A DNA stretch of 64,000 nt from Methylorubrum rhodinum (GCF_014199935.1 NZ_JACHOP010000012.1:1-64000), one strand, 5' to 3'; positions 52,682 through 61,298 are shown, counted from the first letter of the stretch. Notes: generated from the letters alone by a model not told the origin. Numbers and translations: made by a program.

Positions 52682-53572
52682 TTGGATTGGGACAAGATCC
52701 GGATTTTCCTCAATGTCGCGGAGGCCGGGAGCTTCACGCGGGCGGGCGACGACATCGGCTTGAGCCAGTCGGCGGTGAGCCGCCAGATCAGCGCGCTGGA
52801 GCGCGAGCTGAAGGCGCCCCTGTTCCACCGCCACGCCCGCGGCCTGATCCTGACCGAGCAGGGCGACCTGCTGTTCCGCGCCGCCCGCGACATGAAGCTG
52901 CGGCTGGAGAACACCCGCGCCCGCCTCGTCGAGACCAGCGAGCGCCCCTCGGGCGACCTGCGCGTGACGACCACCGTCGGGCTCGGCTCGTCCTGGCTCG
53001 CGGGACGGATCTCGGAATTCCTCGACCTCTACCCGGACGTGCGGGTCGAGCTGGTGCTGACCAACGAGGAACTCGACCTCGCCATGCGCGAGGCCGACAT
53101 CGCCATCCGCATGCGCCGCCCGGCCCAGCCGGACCTGATCCAGCGGCGGCTGTTCACCGTGCATTACCACGCCTTCGCCAGCCCCGATTACGTCAAGCGC
53201 TTCGGCGAGCCCAAGACCATCGCCGACCTCGACGAGCACCGCCTCGTCTCCTTCGGCGGCAACGAGCCGTCCTACCTGCTGGCCACCCACTACCTTGCCA
53301 GCATCGGCCGCGAGGGCGACGACCGTCGCCCGGTCCACTTCACGGTCAACAACATCAACGCCCTGCACAAGGCGATGGAGGCCGGCATCGGTGTCGGCAT
53401 CCTGCCCGACTACGCGGTCGACGGCGACGAGAACCTCGTCCAGGTCATGCGCGAGGTCGAAATGCCGACCATGGAGAGCTACCTCGTCTACGCCGAGGAG
53501 ATGCGCACCGTGGCCCGCGTCCAGGCGTTCCGCGACTTCCTGGTGAACAAGGCTCAGCGCTGGACCTACTGA
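52682..53572 (+). CDS. LysR-family transcriptional regulator
   Basis: A 296-residue regulator. The winged helix-turn-helix is at the N-terminus: DWDKIRIFLNVAEAGSFTRAG and LSQSAVSRQISALERELKAPLF. The effector-binding domain follows (about 90-290), with LVTNEELDLAMREADIAIRM-like wording typical of the family. The effector is unknown. I prefer the TTG at 52682, with GGCGGGAG nine bases before it; a GTG at 52673 is too close to that ribosome site. LysR genes usually control a divergent neighbour, but trxB upstream reads in the same direction, so the target is unclear. Confidence 0.88.
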   Translation: MDWDKIRIFLNVAEAGSFTRAGDDIGLSQSAVSRQISALERELKAPLFHRHARGLILTEQGDLLFRAARDMKLRLENTRARLVETSERPSGDLRVTTTVGLGSSWLAGRISEFLDLYPDVRVELVLTNEELDLAMREADIAIRMRRPAQPDLIQRRLFTVHYHAFASPDYVKRFGEPKTIADLDEHRLVSFGGNEPSYLLATHYLASIGREGDDRRPVHFTVNNINALHKAMEAGIGVGILPDYAVDGDENLVQVMREVEMPTMESYLVYAEEMRTVARVQAFRDFLVNKAQRWTY

Positions 53573-53600
53573 GGTCTCTGTCGACAGATCACCCACCACA

Positions 53601-53715
53601 GTCATTCCGGGGCTCGCCGAAGGCGAGAACCCGGAATCCACGACTGGCCGAGGCGCCTCGTACGGCCGTGCATCACCGGTGGATTCCGGGTTCCGCTGCG
53701 CGGCCCCGGAATGAC
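53601..53715. repeat. Family A intergenic repeat, copy 4
   Basis: Begins GTCATTCCGGGG and ends CCCCGGAATGAC. It contains CGAGAACCCGGAATCCACGA and GGTGGATTCCGGGTTCCGC. It lies between the LysR gene and aroQ and is one of the cleanest copies. Confidence 0.88.
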
Positions 53716-53861
53716 GGCACGGGTCGAAGGACAGCGTGACCGCGGACGCGCCCACCTCACGTAAATCACGACCGCCCTTGTCGCGGGCGCGCCGCCTCGT
53801 CTAAGACCGGCCCTCCCCGCCGGGCGGCTTCCGAGCCCCCGTCGAAAGACATCCGGCTGGC

Positions 53862-54317
53862 ATGACCGCGATTCACTGCCTCAACGGGCCGAACCTCAAT
53901 CTGCTGGGCACGCGCGAGCCGGGCATCTACGGCGCGGCGACGCTCGCCGACATCGAGCGCGATCTGCAGGAGCGCGCGGCTCGCCTCGATATCGCCCTGA
54001 CCTTCCGTCAGACGAATCACGAGGGCGAACTCGTGTCGTTCGTGCAGGAGGCGGGCCGGGCCGGAGCCGGGGTGCTCATCAACGCCGCCGCCTACACGCA
54101 CACCTCGATCGCGCTCCGCGACGCCATCTCGGGCACCGGCGTGACCGCGGTCGAGATCCACCTCTCGAACGTGCATGCCCGCGAGGCGTTTCGCCATGTC
54201 TCCCTGATCGCGCCGGTCTGTGCCGGCGTGATCGCGGGTTTCGGTCCCTACAGCTACCTGGCGGGGCTCGACGCCCTCGCCCATCTCCTGCGCGGCCGCA
54301 CCCCGTCCGCCTCCTGA
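53862..54317 (+). CDS. aroQ: 3-dehydroquinate dehydratase, type II
   Basis: Third step of the shikimate pathway, 3-dehydroquinate to 3-dehydroshikimate. It has 151 residues, as usual for the dodecameric type II enzyme. NGPNLNLLGTREPGIYG carries the catalytic arginine and tyrosine, INAAAYTHTSIALRDA the asparagine and the lid region, and VEIHLSNVHAREAFR the catalytic histidine. It is followed by accB after 18 bases, a linkage common in alphaproteobacteria. Confidence 0.96.
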   Translation: MTAIHCLNGPNLNLLGTREPGIYGAATLADIERDLQERAARLDIALTFRQTNHEGELVSFVQEAGRAGAGVLINAAAYTHTSIALRDAISGTGVTAVEIHLSNVHAREAFRHVSLIAPVCAGVIAGFGPYSYLAGLDALAHLLRGRTPSAS

Positions 54318-54335
54318 CTGCAGAACCAAGAGCCG

Positions 54336-54812
54336 ATGGCCAAGAACGAACCCTTCGATCCCGATCTGGTGCGCGAACTCGCCAAGATGGTCGCCGAGAC
54401 CGATCTGAGCGAGATCGAGGTCGAGAAGGGCGACCTGCGCATCCGCGTCGTCCGCAGGATCGAGCCGGTCGCGGTCCAGGTCGCCCCGCCCGCCCCCGCC
54501 CTGGCCGCGGCGGCGCCCGCGCCGACGGCGGTGCCCGCCGCTCTGGCCCCGGCCCCGGCCAAGGCCGGCGCGGGCCATCCTGGCGCCGTGCCTTCGCCGA
54601 TGGTCGGCACCGCCTACCTGCGGCCCTCGCCCGAGGCGAAGCCCTTCATCGAGGTCGGCGCGCGGGTCCAGGCCGGCGACAAGCTGCTGCTCATCGAGGC
54701 GATGAAGACCTTCAACGACATCGTGGCGCCCCGCGCCGGCACCGTCACCGCGATCTTCGTCGAGGACGGCATGCCCGTCGAGTACGGCGAAGCGCTCCTC
54801 GTCCTCGAGTGA
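54336..54812 (+). CDS. accB: Biotin carboxyl carrier protein of acetyl-CoA carboxylase
   Basis: Carries biotin between the carboxylase and transferase of acetyl-CoA carboxylase. The 158-residue protein has an N-terminal helical part, an alanine/proline-rich linker (about 50-80), and a biotinyl domain with the target lysine K124 in EAMKTFNDI. The protein ligase BirA in this window is the enzyme that would biotinylate it. Confidence 0.96.
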   Translation: MAKNEPFDPDLVRELAKMVAETDLSEIEVEKGDLRIRVVRRIEPVAVQVAPPAPALAAAAPAPTAVPAALAPAPAKAGAGHPGAVPSPMVGTAYLRPSPEAKPFIEVGARVQAGDKLLLIEAMKTFNDIVAPRAGTVTAIFVEDGMPVEYGEALLVLE

Positions 54813-54822
54813 TGGCTGGCGG

Positions 54823-56190
54823 ATGTTCGACAAGATCCTGATCGCCAACCGCGGCGAGATCGCGCTGCGCATCCTGCGCGCGGCCAAGGAACTCGGCATC
54901 GCGACGGTGGCGGTCCACTCCACCGCCGACGCCGACGCCATGCACGTGCGACTGGCCGACGAGAGCGTCTGCATCGGCCCGCCGACCGCCCGCGACAGCT
55001 ACCTCAACATTCCCTCGATCATCGCGGCCTGCGAGATCACGGGAGCGGACGCGGTGCATCCGGGCTACGGCTTCCTGTCGGAGAACGCCCGCTTCGCCGA
55101 GGTGCTGGCCCACCACAACATCGGCTTCATCGGCCCCAAGGCCGAGCATATCCGCGTCATGGGCGACAAGATCGAGGCCAAGCGCACGGCAAAGGCCCTC
55201 GGGATTCCCTGCGTGCCGGGCTCGGAAGGCGGCATCACCGACACGGACGAGGCCAAACGGGTCGCCGCCGAGATCGGTTATCCGGTGCTGGTCAAGGCGG
55301 CCTCCGGCGGCGGCGGACGCGGCATGAAGGTCGCCCGCACCGAGGCCGACCTCGAACAGGCGCTCGCCATGGCCCGCACCGAGGCCAAGGCGGCCTTCGG
55401 CGACGACGCGGTCTACCTCGAAAAGTACCTGACCAAGCCGCGCCACATCGAGGTGCAGATCCTCGGCGACGGCCGCGGCGGCGCCGTGCATCTGGCCGAG
55501 CGCGACTGCTCGCTCCAGCGCCGGCACCAGAAGGTCTGGGAAGAGGGCGGTTCGCCCGTGCTGAACCCTGAGATGCGCGCCGAGATCGGCGGCATCTGCG
55601 CCAACGCCATGCGCCAGCTCGGCTATATCGGTGCGGGCACCATCGAGTTCCTCTACGAGGACGGGCGGTTCTACTTCATCGAGATGAACACCCGGATTCA
55701 GGTGGAGCACCCCGTCACCGAGATGATCACCGGGATCGACCTCGTCAACGAGCAGATCCGGGTCGCGGCCGGCGGCGGGCTGTCGGTCGCGCAGGAGGAC
55801 ATCAAGGTCGAGGGCCACGCCATCGAGTGCCGGATCAACGCCGAGCACCCGGCGACCTTCCGGCCCTCCCCGGGCCTCATCACCTACTTCCACCCGCCCG
55901 GCGGCCTCGGCGTGCGCGTCGATTCGGCGGCCTTCCAGGGCTACCGCATCCCGCCGAACTACGATTCGCTGATCGGCAAGCTGATCGTGCACGGGCGCAC
56001 CCGCAACGAGTGCCTGATGCGCCTGCGTCGCGCCTTGGACGAGTTCGTGGTCGACGGCATCGACACCACGCTGCCGCTGTTCCGCACCCTGGTGCGTAAC
56101 GCCGACGTCCAGAACGGCGATTACGACATCCACTGGCTCGAAGGCTTTCTGGAGCGCGAGGGCCTGTCGGAGACCGACCCGAAGCGCTGA
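54823..56190 (+). CDS. accC: Biotin carboxylase subunit of acetyl-CoA carboxylase
   Basis: Carboxylates the biotin on AccB using ATP and bicarbonate. It has 455 residues. [19 protein letters not shown] opens the protein, [15 protein letters not shown] is the ATP-grasp glycine loop, and [22 protein letters not shown] holds the catalytic glutamate and arginine. It starts 10 bases after accB, and a strong terminator follows it. Confidence 0.97.
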   Translation: MFDKILIANRGEIALRILRAAKELGIATVAVHSTADADAMHVRLADESVCIGPPTARDSYLNIPSIIAACEITGADAVHPGYGFLSENARFAEVLAHHNIGFIGPKAEHIRVMGDKIEAKRTAKALGIPCVPGSEGGITDTDEAKRVAAEIGYPVLVKAASGGGGRGMKVARTEADLEQALAMARTEAKAAFGDDAVYLEKYLTKPRHIEVQILGDGRGGAVHLAERDCSLQRRHQKVWEEGGSPVLNPEMRAEIGGICANAMRQLGYIGAGTIEFLYEDGRFYFIEMNTRIQVEHPVTEMITGIDLVNEQIRVAAGGGLSVAQEDIKVEGHAIECRINAEHPATFRPSPGLITYFHPPGGLGVRVDSAAFQGYRIPPNYDSLIGKLIVHGRTRNECLMRLRRALDEFVVDGIDTTLPLFRTLVRNADVQNGDYDIHWLEGFLEREGLSETDPKR

Positions 56191-56213
56191 GCGATCGAGC
56201 CTGCGAGACGAGA

Positions 56214-56241
56214 GCCGGCCCCATCATAGGGCCGGCTTTTT
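56214..56241 (+). terminator. Rho-independent terminator of aroQ-accB-accC
   Basis: GCCGGCCC-catcata-GGGCCGGC is followed by TTTTT, 24 bases after the accC stop. A textbook terminator. Confidence 0.9.
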
Positions 56242-56254
56242 CATGCCCTCCGCC

Positions 56255-56365
56255 GTCATTCCGGGGCCGCGCAGCGGAACCCGGAATCCACCCGTGATGC
56301 GACGACCTGCAACCCGCTGCGGCCAGTCGTGGATTCCGGGTTCGCCTGCGGCGCCCCGGAATGAC
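56255..56365. repeat. Family A intergenic repeat, copy 5
   Basis: Begins GTCATTCCGGGG and ends CCCCGGAATGAC, with GGAATCCACC and GTGGATTCCGGG inside. It follows directly on the accC terminator and lies upstream of aat. Confidence 0.88.
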
Positions 56366-56419
56366 GACGGAGGATGATGGGGCTGGCGTTCCCGCCCCGC
56401 CGGAGCGACAACGAGTCCG

Positions 56420-57094
56420 ATGCACGACAGGACTTCCGTGGACATCACGCCCGACATCCTGCTCAAGGCCTACGCGGCGGGCATCTTCCCGATGGCGGAG
56501 GATGCCGACGACCCGACGATCTACTGGGTCGAGCCGCGCGCCCGCGGCGTCCTGCCCCTCGACCGCTTCCATGTCCCGAAGCGCCTCGCCCGCACCGTCC
56601 GCTCCGACGTGTTCGAGGTCATGACCGACCGCGATTTCGACGCCGTGATCGACGGCTGCGCCGCGCCCCGCCGCGACACCGCCCGCACCTGGATCAACGG
56701 GCGCATCCGCGACCTCTACGGCGCGCTCTACGACCGCGGCGCCTGCCACACGGTCGAGGTCTACCAGGCGGGCCGGCTGGTGGGCGGGCTCTACGGCGTC
56801 TGCCTCGGCGCCGCGTTCTTCGGCGAGAGCATGTTCCACGAGGCCCGCGACGCCTCGAAGGTCGCCCTGGTCCACCTCGTCGCCCGCCTGCGCCGCGGCG
56901 GCTTTCGCCTCGCCGACACGCAGTTCCTCACCGATCATCTCAGCCAGTTCGGCGTCGAGGAGGTGCCCCGCCACGTCTACAAGCGCCGCCTCAACGAGGC
57001 CGCCGCCGAGCGGGCCGAGTGGGGCGACCCGGCGCGGATTTTCTCCGGGCGCGAGGCTTTGGCCGATCTCGGCATCAAGCGCGAGGCGGACTGA
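56420..57094 (+). CDS. aat: Leucyl/phenylalanyl-tRNA-protein transferase
   Basis: Adds leucine or phenylalanine to N-terminal lysine or arginine, making a signal for ClpS/ClpAP degradation. It has 224 residues. [39 protein letters not shown] and [19 protein letters not shown] are family signatures, with [13 protein letters not shown] near the end. It converges with the TetR gene, with a six-base gap between stops. Confidence 0.95.
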   Translation: MHDRTSVDITPDILLKAYAAGIFPMAEDADDPTIYWVEPRARGVLPLDRFHVPKRLARTVRSDVFEVMTDRDFDAVIDGCAAPRRDTARTWINGRIRDLYGALYDRGACHTVEVYQAGRLVGGLYGVCLGAAFFGESMFHEARDASKVALVHLVARLRRGGFRLADTQFLTDHLSQFGVEEVPRHVYKRRLNEAAAERAEWGDPARIFSGREALADLGIKREAD

Positions 57095-57100
57095 TCGGCG

Positions 57101-57838
57101 TCACCGCCGACGCGCGTCGAGGGCGAGCAGCCGTCCGGCCAGCGCGACGACGGCCTGACGGTCCCCGCGCAGCTCGTCGCGGAACAACCCGTCGAGCGAC
57201 AGCACCGCCATGCCGTGAACCAGTGCCCAGCACCGCAGCGCCTCGTCCGCGGCGTGCTCCGCAGGCGCCAGCGTCGCGACGCGGGCGGCGAGCACGCCGA
57301 AGGCGTCGGCCGAGGTTTTGGCCAGCGCCTCGGGCAGCGCGGCCGAGCAACTGCGGAACATCAGCCGGAACAGCCCCGGATTGGCCGCTGCGAAGGCGAC
57401 ATAGGCCACGCCCTGGGCGACCAGCGCGGCTTGTCCATCTCCCGCTCGGACACCGGACGGAGCGCCTGTCCCCTCCCCCTTGCGGGGAGGGGTTAGGGGT
57501 GGGGGTCGGGCAGAAGGCACCACCGAGCCTCCTCCGGCACCACCCCCACCTCCTACCTCCTCCCCGCAAGGGGGAGGAGAGGCCCCCCGGTCCGCCGCCT
57601 CCAGATCGGCCCGCAAGCGCTCAAATCCGACCGCGGCGACGGCGGAAAGCAGCGCGTCCTTGTCGGAAAAATGCCGGTAGGGCGCCATAGCCGAGACGCC
57701 GGCGCGGCGCGCCGCCTCCCGCAGGCCGAGCGAGGCCGGATCGCCCCCCTCCTTCAGGATCGCGAGCCCGGCCGCGACCAGCGCCTCGCGCAATTCGCCG
57801 TGGTGGTAGCCGGCCTTCGCGGGCCGCGATGTTGACAC
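57101..57838 (-). CDS. TetR-family regulator with an in-frame repeat insertion
   Basis: A 245-residue regulator. The helix-turn-helix is clear: YHHGELREALVAAGLAIL and LGLREAARRAGVSAMAPYRHF, then SDKDALLSAVAAVGFERL. Residues about 85-134 are the translation of a family B repeat (57470-57580), glycine- and proline-rich and foreign to TetR proteins; the ligand-binding domain resumes at GQAALVAQGVAYVAFA. The insert is in frame, so a full protein is made. I chose the GTG at 57836-57838 because the protein family begins just after it; this start overlaps the candidate operator. It reads away from the DUF4188 gene, its likely target. Confidence 0.85.
   Translation of the reverse strand: MSTSRPAKAGYHHGELREALVAAGLAILKEGGDPASLGLREAARRAGVSAMAPYRHFSDKDALLSAVAAVGFERLRADLEAADRGASPPPCGEEVGGGGGAGGGSVVPSARPPPLTPPRKGEGTGAPSGVRAGDGQAALVAQGVAYVAFAAANPGLFRLMFRSCSAALPEALAKTSADAFGVLAARVATLAPAEHAADEALRCWALVHGMAVLSLDGLFRDELRGDRQAVVALAGRLLALDARRR
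57470..57580. repeat. Family B palindromic repeat inside the TetR gene
   Basis: Ends CCCCTCCCCCTTGCGGGGAG and CTCCCCGCAAGGGGGAGGAG are inverted copies; inside, GGGGTGGGGGTCGGGCAG faces CACCACCCCCACCTCC. It is the same short form as 22160-22270. It adds about 50 residues to the regulator without a stop. Confidence 0.82.
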
Positions 57839-57870
57839 TGTACGCGCCGCCCCTATGATGACGGTGTAAA
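57832..57870 (+). promoter_or_regulatory. Promoter of the DUF4188 gene with an overlapping inverted repeat
   Basis: TTGACA (57832-57837), a 16-base spacer and TATGAT (57854-57859) form a near-consensus promoter on the plus strand. TTGACACTGT (57832-57841) and ACGGTGTAAA (57861-57870) are imperfect inverted copies (8 of 10) that flank it, a likely binding site for the divergent TetR protein. Confidence 0.6.
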
Positions 57871-57885
57871 CATGGAGGTGGTGCC

Positions 57886-58365
57886 ATGCCGGCGGAAGCG
57901 GTGCAAGCGGGTCACGAGGCACGGCCCGACCGGGAATCGGTCGATCTCTCCGGCTATCCCGACCTCGTCGTGGTCTATCTCGGCTTCCGGGTCGGCACGT
58001 GGCGGGGCCTGCTGGCGCTCGTCGGCATCGGCCGCGGCATCGCCGGCATCCAGCGGGAAATGCCCGAGGGCCTCCTCGTCCACGAGCACCTCGTGTTCGG
58101 CCTCAACCATATCGGGATGCGCCAGTACTGGCGCGACTTCGAGAGCCTGGAAGCCTTCACCCGCTCGGAGCCGCACCGGACATGGTGGCGCGATTTCGGC
58201 CGCGACCGCTCCGGCACCGCCTTCTGGCACGAGGCCTACCGCCTCTCGGGCGGGATGGAGGCCATCTATGTCGGCCTGCCGAATCCGATCGGGCTCGCCC
58301 GCTTCGCCGGGGCGCGCAAGCCGGTCGGGCCGTTCATGTCTTCGCGGCAGCGGCTGGCGGGGTGA
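57886..58365 (+). CDS. DUF4188 family protein
   Basis: A 159-residue cytoplasmic protein. The core DLVVVYLGFRVGTWRGLLAL and HRTWWRDFGRDRSGTAFWHEAY match the DUF4188 family, which has a ferredoxin-like dimeric barrel as seen in small monooxygenases and aldoxime dehydratase relatives. The reaction is unknown. A GGAGG ribosome site lies seven bases before the ATG. The gene has its own near-consensus promoter and a divergent TetR gene, a layout typical of inducible detoxification genes. Confidence 0.75.
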   Translation: MPAEAVQAGHEARPDRESVDLSGYPDLVVVYLGFRVGTWRGLLALVGIGRGIAGIQREMPEGLLVHEHLVFGLNHIGMRQYWRDFESLEAFTRSEPHRTWWRDFGRDRSGTAFWHEAYRLSGGMEAIYVGLPNPIGLARFAGARKPVGPFMSSRQRLAG

Positions 58366-58366
58366 G

Positions 58367-58415
58367 GCAGGGTTCCACCCTGCACCCGCGAAAGGGCTCG
58401 CCCTTTCGAAACCCC
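58367..58415. repeat. Family C palindromic repeat, copy 2
   Basis: CAGGGTTCCACCCTG and CGAAAGGGCTCGCCCTTTCG are two adjacent hairpins. The unit is the reverse of the one at 11725 onward. It fills the whole gap between the convergent DUF4188 and DUF2155 genes and so may terminate both. Confidence 0.75.
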
Positions 58416-59096
58416 TTACCTAAACAGCGCGTCGAAGAAGTTCTGCGGCTCACGCGGCTGTGGCGGGGCCGGGGCCGGGCCCTCGTTGTTCGGGAAGAAT
58501 TTGCGGGACGGCTTCTGCTTCGGCTGGACCGGCACGCCGCGCGGCCCCTCGACATCGACCTGACCGGCCTGGTTGACCTGCTGGGCGGTCTTCGTCGGGT
58601 CGCTGCCTTTCTTGCGGCCGGGCTTGTCCTGGCGGGAGGCGAGCGCGGGCACGTCCTCCTGCTCCTTCGCCTCGGCGATCACGTCGGTGCCGCCCTTACA
58701 ATCGGTCAGCCACACGTCGTAGATCGGGTGCTCGATGGCGTGCAGGCCGGGGCTCGCCGCGAACATCCAGCCGGTGAAGATGCGCCGGTACTTGCTGTCG
58801 AGCGTCACCTCGTCGACTTCGAGGAAGGCGGTGGTCTTGGGCGTCTCGGTGGGGGGGCGCGAGTAGCACACCCGCGGCGTCATCTGCAGCGCGCCGAACT
58901 GCACCGTTTCGTCGATGGCGACCTCGAAGGTCACGATCCGCCCGGTGATCTTGTCGAGCCCGGAAAAGACTGCGGTCGGGTTCTTGATCTTGTCGGCCGA
59001 GGCCGGCAGCGCGGCGAGCGTCAGCGCCAGCGCGGCGAGCGCGGTCCGGCGCAACGATGGGGCGGAGATGCGGCTCAAGGCGCCCTCTTGAGTCAT
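58416..59096 (-). CDS. DUF2155 domain-containing secreted protein
   Basis: A 226-residue exported protein with a signal peptide (ALAALALTLAALPASA). The domain is marked by NPTAVFSGLDKITGRIVTFE, VCYSRPPTETPKTTAFLEVDE and IFTGWMFAASPGLHAIEHPIYDVWL. A basic, proline-rich C-terminus of about 80 residues follows. Its function is not known. In alphaproteobacteria it usually lies next to the NDUFA12 gene; here a beta-propeller gene separates them. The start is the ATG at 59094-59096. Confidence 0.85.
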   Translation of the reverse strand: MTQEGALSRISAPSLRRTALAALALTLAALPASADKIKNPTAVFSGLDKITGRIVTFEVAIDETVQFGALQMTPRVCYSRPPTETPKTTAFLEVDEVTLDSKYRRIFTGWMFAASPGLHAIEHPIYDVWLTDCKGGTDVIAEAKEQEDVPALASRQDKPGRKKGSDPTKTAQQVNQAGQVDVEGPRGVPVQPKQKPSRKFFPNNEGPAPAPPQPREPQNFFDALFR

Positions 59097-59181
59097 TCGA
59101 ACGGCCGGTCGGCCCGAAAAGCGGATCGGTCGTCTGAACACCGCAAGGGTGGTGGAAAAAGGGCGATGGCCGCGTCCGCCG

Positions 59182-60279
59182 TCAATTCCGCACGGGCTTG
59201 GCTCCGATGGCCATGCGGAAGATCGTGGTCGGAAACGCGATCTTGTTCGTGCCGCCGTTCATCGCCTTGCTGCGATTCATCTGCGCGGCAGGAATCCACA
59301 ACCCGCCCTCCTCGTCGATCCACATCGCGTCGCCCCACACCAGCCGCGGGTCCTGCACCAGCGTGCTCTGGCTGCCGTCGGGCGCGAACTTGAGGATGCG
59401 GAGACGGTCCGTATCGGAGGCGTAGATGTTGCCGTCGGCATCGATCGCCGTGCCACCGGTCGAGACGGTGGCGGCGAACAGCTCTATGTGCTGGCCCCGT
59501 TCCGCGTCGCTCACGCTCTTGTCGTCGAGCCATTTGGTCTCGATGCGGTAGAGCGGGCCGGTGCAGGCCTGATAGTAGAACCATTTCCGGTCCGGTGAGA
59601 CTTCGAGCTGATCGGCGTGGATCGCGATCGGCTGGTCCTTCTCGCTCAGCAGCACCTTGTTCTCGCCGGTGAGCGGGCGCTGCGCCACCGTGGAGGGATG
59701 CCCTTCGAGCACGCGCCGCAGCGACCCGTCGTCGAGATCGAGCACGATGAGGCCGGGCTGTCCGGCATCCGTGAGATAGACCTTGCGGCCGTTGAACCGG
59801 AAATCGTCGATGAAGCTCTTTTGGGTGGTCGCGCCACCGAGCGAAAAGACCTTGCGGACCTTGTTGGCGGAAAGGTCGATCTGCACCAGCTTCGGCCCGC
59901 CGGGCAGCGGCGCCCCGCCGAGTTCGGCCGCCCCCTTGTCGACCACCCACAGGTCGCCGTCCGGCCCGATGCGGATCGCGTTGGCGCCGACGAACGCTTT
60001 TGCCGCGTCGTCGCCGGTCTTCCAGCTGTTCCAGGCGGTGTCCGGATAGGCTTGCGGCTTTCCGTCGATCCACTCACCGAGCTGGATCCCCTTGTCCTTC
60101 TGCTGGCGCTGGAACGGCGAAAACAGCCGCCCGTCCCGGGTGCGGGTGATGCCGTTGAAGACGAGGCTTTCGGATTGCAGGACCGGCGTCAGTTCGGCCG
60201 GGGCCTGCGTGTCGGCTTCCTGCGCCTGCGCCACGCCCGCGCCGAGGCACAGCAGGGCCGCCATCGTGATCGCGCGCAT
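59182..60279 (-). CDS. Secreted beta-propeller protein (MRJP/SMP-30-like)
   Basis: A 365-residue protein with a signal peptide (MRAITMAALLCLGAGVAQAQ). Repeating blade-like phrases, ANAIRIGPDGDLWVVDKGAAEL, FNGRKVYLTDAGQPGLIVLDL and TAIDADGNIYASDTDRLRIL, point to a six-bladed propeller of the major royal jelly/yellow family or gluconolactonase-like type. It is probably periplasmic and may be an enzyme or a ligand binder. It lies between the NDUFA12 and DUF2155 genes, all on the minus strand. Confidence 0.8.
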   Translation of the reverse strand: MRAITMAALLCLGAGVAQAQEADTQAPAELTPVLQSESLVFNGITRTRDGRLFSPFQRQQKDKGIQLGEWIDGKPQAYPDTAWNSWKTGDDAAKAFVGANAIRIGPDGDLWVVDKGAAELGGAPLPGGPKLVQIDLSANKVRKVFSLGGATTQKSFIDDFRFNGRKVYLTDAGQPGLIVLDLDDGSLRRVLEGHPSTVAQRPLTGENKVLLSEKDQPIAIHADQLEVSPDRKWFYYQACTGPLYRIETKWLDDKSVSDAERGQHIELFAATVSTGGTAIDADGNIYASDTDRLRILKFAPDGSQSTLVQDPRLVWGDAMWIDEEGGLWIPAAQMNRSKAMNGGTNKIAFPTTIFRMAIGAKPVRN

Positions 60280-60384
60280 CGAAAGATCCCTCCCACCGGT
60301 TCGTGGAGGGAAAGGCCGGAGCCCCGGATCGGTTCAGTTCAGGGCTGCGCCTGAGCGATCACGGAATCGCTGACTCGCGGTCTC

Positions 60385-60801
60385 TTACTCGCCCGGCGTC
60401 CACGGCACGTAGTCGCCGGTCGCGGCGGGCCGCGCGCCCCAGGAGAGCTGCGAGCCCTTCGGCCGGTAGGCGGCGGCCGTGCCGGTGAGGTTCTCTTCGT
60501 GGGGCTTCTGCCACTCGCGCGGGCGGTAATCCTCCTCGCTCGGGGGGACATCGCCGTTGTGGCACAGCCACGCGCGCCAGCCGGGGGGCACGCGGGAGGC
60601 GTCGGCGTAGCCGTTATAGACCACCCAGCGCCGCTCCGGGCCGACCGAGCGGTCGATCAGGGGCCCCAGTGCCTTGTAGTACTTGTTGCCGAGTTCGTCC
60701 GTGCCGACGAACTGCCCGCTGCGCGCGGTGATGAGCGCGAGCGACACGGTCTGCCCGTTCCACCACGTGAAGATGCGCAGCAGCGTGTCCTTGAGGGCCA
60801 T
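60385..60801 (-). CDS. Complex I accessory subunit NDUFA12 (B17.2-like)
   Basis: An alphaproteobacterial homologue of the mitochondrial complex I subunit NDUFA12. It has 138 residues. LLRIFTWWNGQTVSLALITAR, DELGNKYYKAL and RRWVVYNGYADASRVPPGWRAWL are characteristic, and the tail has YVPWTPGE. In alphaproteobacteria this is one of the few accessory subunits present in bacterial complex I. It lies 20 kb away from the nuo operon. The start is the ATG at 60799-60801. Confidence 0.9.
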   Translation of the reverse strand: MALKDTLLRIFTWWNGQTVSLALITARSGQFVGTDELGNKYYKALGPLIDRSVGPERRWVVYNGYADASRVPPGWRAWLCHNGDVPPSEEDYRPREWQKPHEENLTGTAAAYRPKGSQLSWGARPAATGDYVPWTPGE

Positions 60802-61029
60802 GGTTCCTCCCGGCCCGCAGGCCGGCTCGTTCACGGATGCGCGCGTTATGCGGCAGCCCGCACGCGCCGTCCAGCGAGACCGCGCATCTGTCGCATTTTC
60901 GGCACGCGGCCGGAGTTCCGAACGCCCGTTCACCATGTGGCCTTCCGGGCCGGTGCGGTTGCCTGTGAATCCAAAATTTTTCGCCGGCGATTCCGACAGA
61001 CGAAAACGGCACTTAGCGGGACGGCCGCG

Positions 61030-61038
61030 ATATCCACA
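61030..61038 (+). promoter_or_regulatory. DnaA-box-like site upstream of nrdJ
   Basis: ATATCCACA differs from the DnaA box TTATCCACA at one position. DnaA controls ribonucleotide reductase genes in E. coli. A single near match is weak evidence. Confidence 0.2.
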
Positions 61039-61052
61039 GGATTATGCCGCCA

Positions 61053-61100
61053 ACCACTACATCTAGCGAGGAACACGGGTAGCCGGCACTAGTTATTGAC
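61053..61100 (+). promoter_or_regulatory. Candidate tandem NrdR boxes
   Basis: ACCACTACATCTAGCG (61053-61068) resembles the NrdR consensus ACACTATATATAGTGT. A second, weaker copy, GGCACTAGTTATTGAC (61085-61100), lies 32 bases further on, three helical turns, the spacing known for paired NrdR boxes. The second overlaps the -35 of the nrdJ promoter. Confidence 0.5.
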
Positions 61101-61124
61101 GTCAGAGGCAGCCGGGCGTTAAGG
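61096..61124 (+). promoter_or_regulatory. Candidate nrdJ promoter
   Basis: TTGACG (61096-61101), a 17-base spacer and TTAAGG (61119-61124). Transcription would start near 61131, with a leader of about 170 bases. The overlap with the second NrdR-like box supports repression at this site. Confidence 0.45.
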
Positions 61125-61298
61125 TTCGGGCATCGCTTCGGACGGGTCGGCGCCGGGTCCCAAACCCCGGTCCGCACATCGATCGAACGGTTTCGTGTGC
61201 GCGTCACGCGGCCGGAGCGGACATCCTGCTTTCCATCCTGACACGGTGCGGCACCATCCGCTCCGGGCGCTTTCACGCGTCTCATGGGGAAATGATTC

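Larger units (their letters stand above)
60802..61298. other. Divergent control region between NDUFA12 and nrdJ
   Basis: A 497-base gap. It holds the NrdR-like boxes and promoter of nrdJ (61053-61124) and a leader of about 170 bases. I see no cobalamin riboswitch: the B12 box GCCACTG is absent. No small gene with a good ribosome site is visible. Confidence 0.55.

Noticed and set aside
60802..61298. Cobalamin riboswitch before nrdJ
   Set aside because: Expected for a B12-dependent enzyme region, but no B12 box (GCCACTG) or matching helices are visible.
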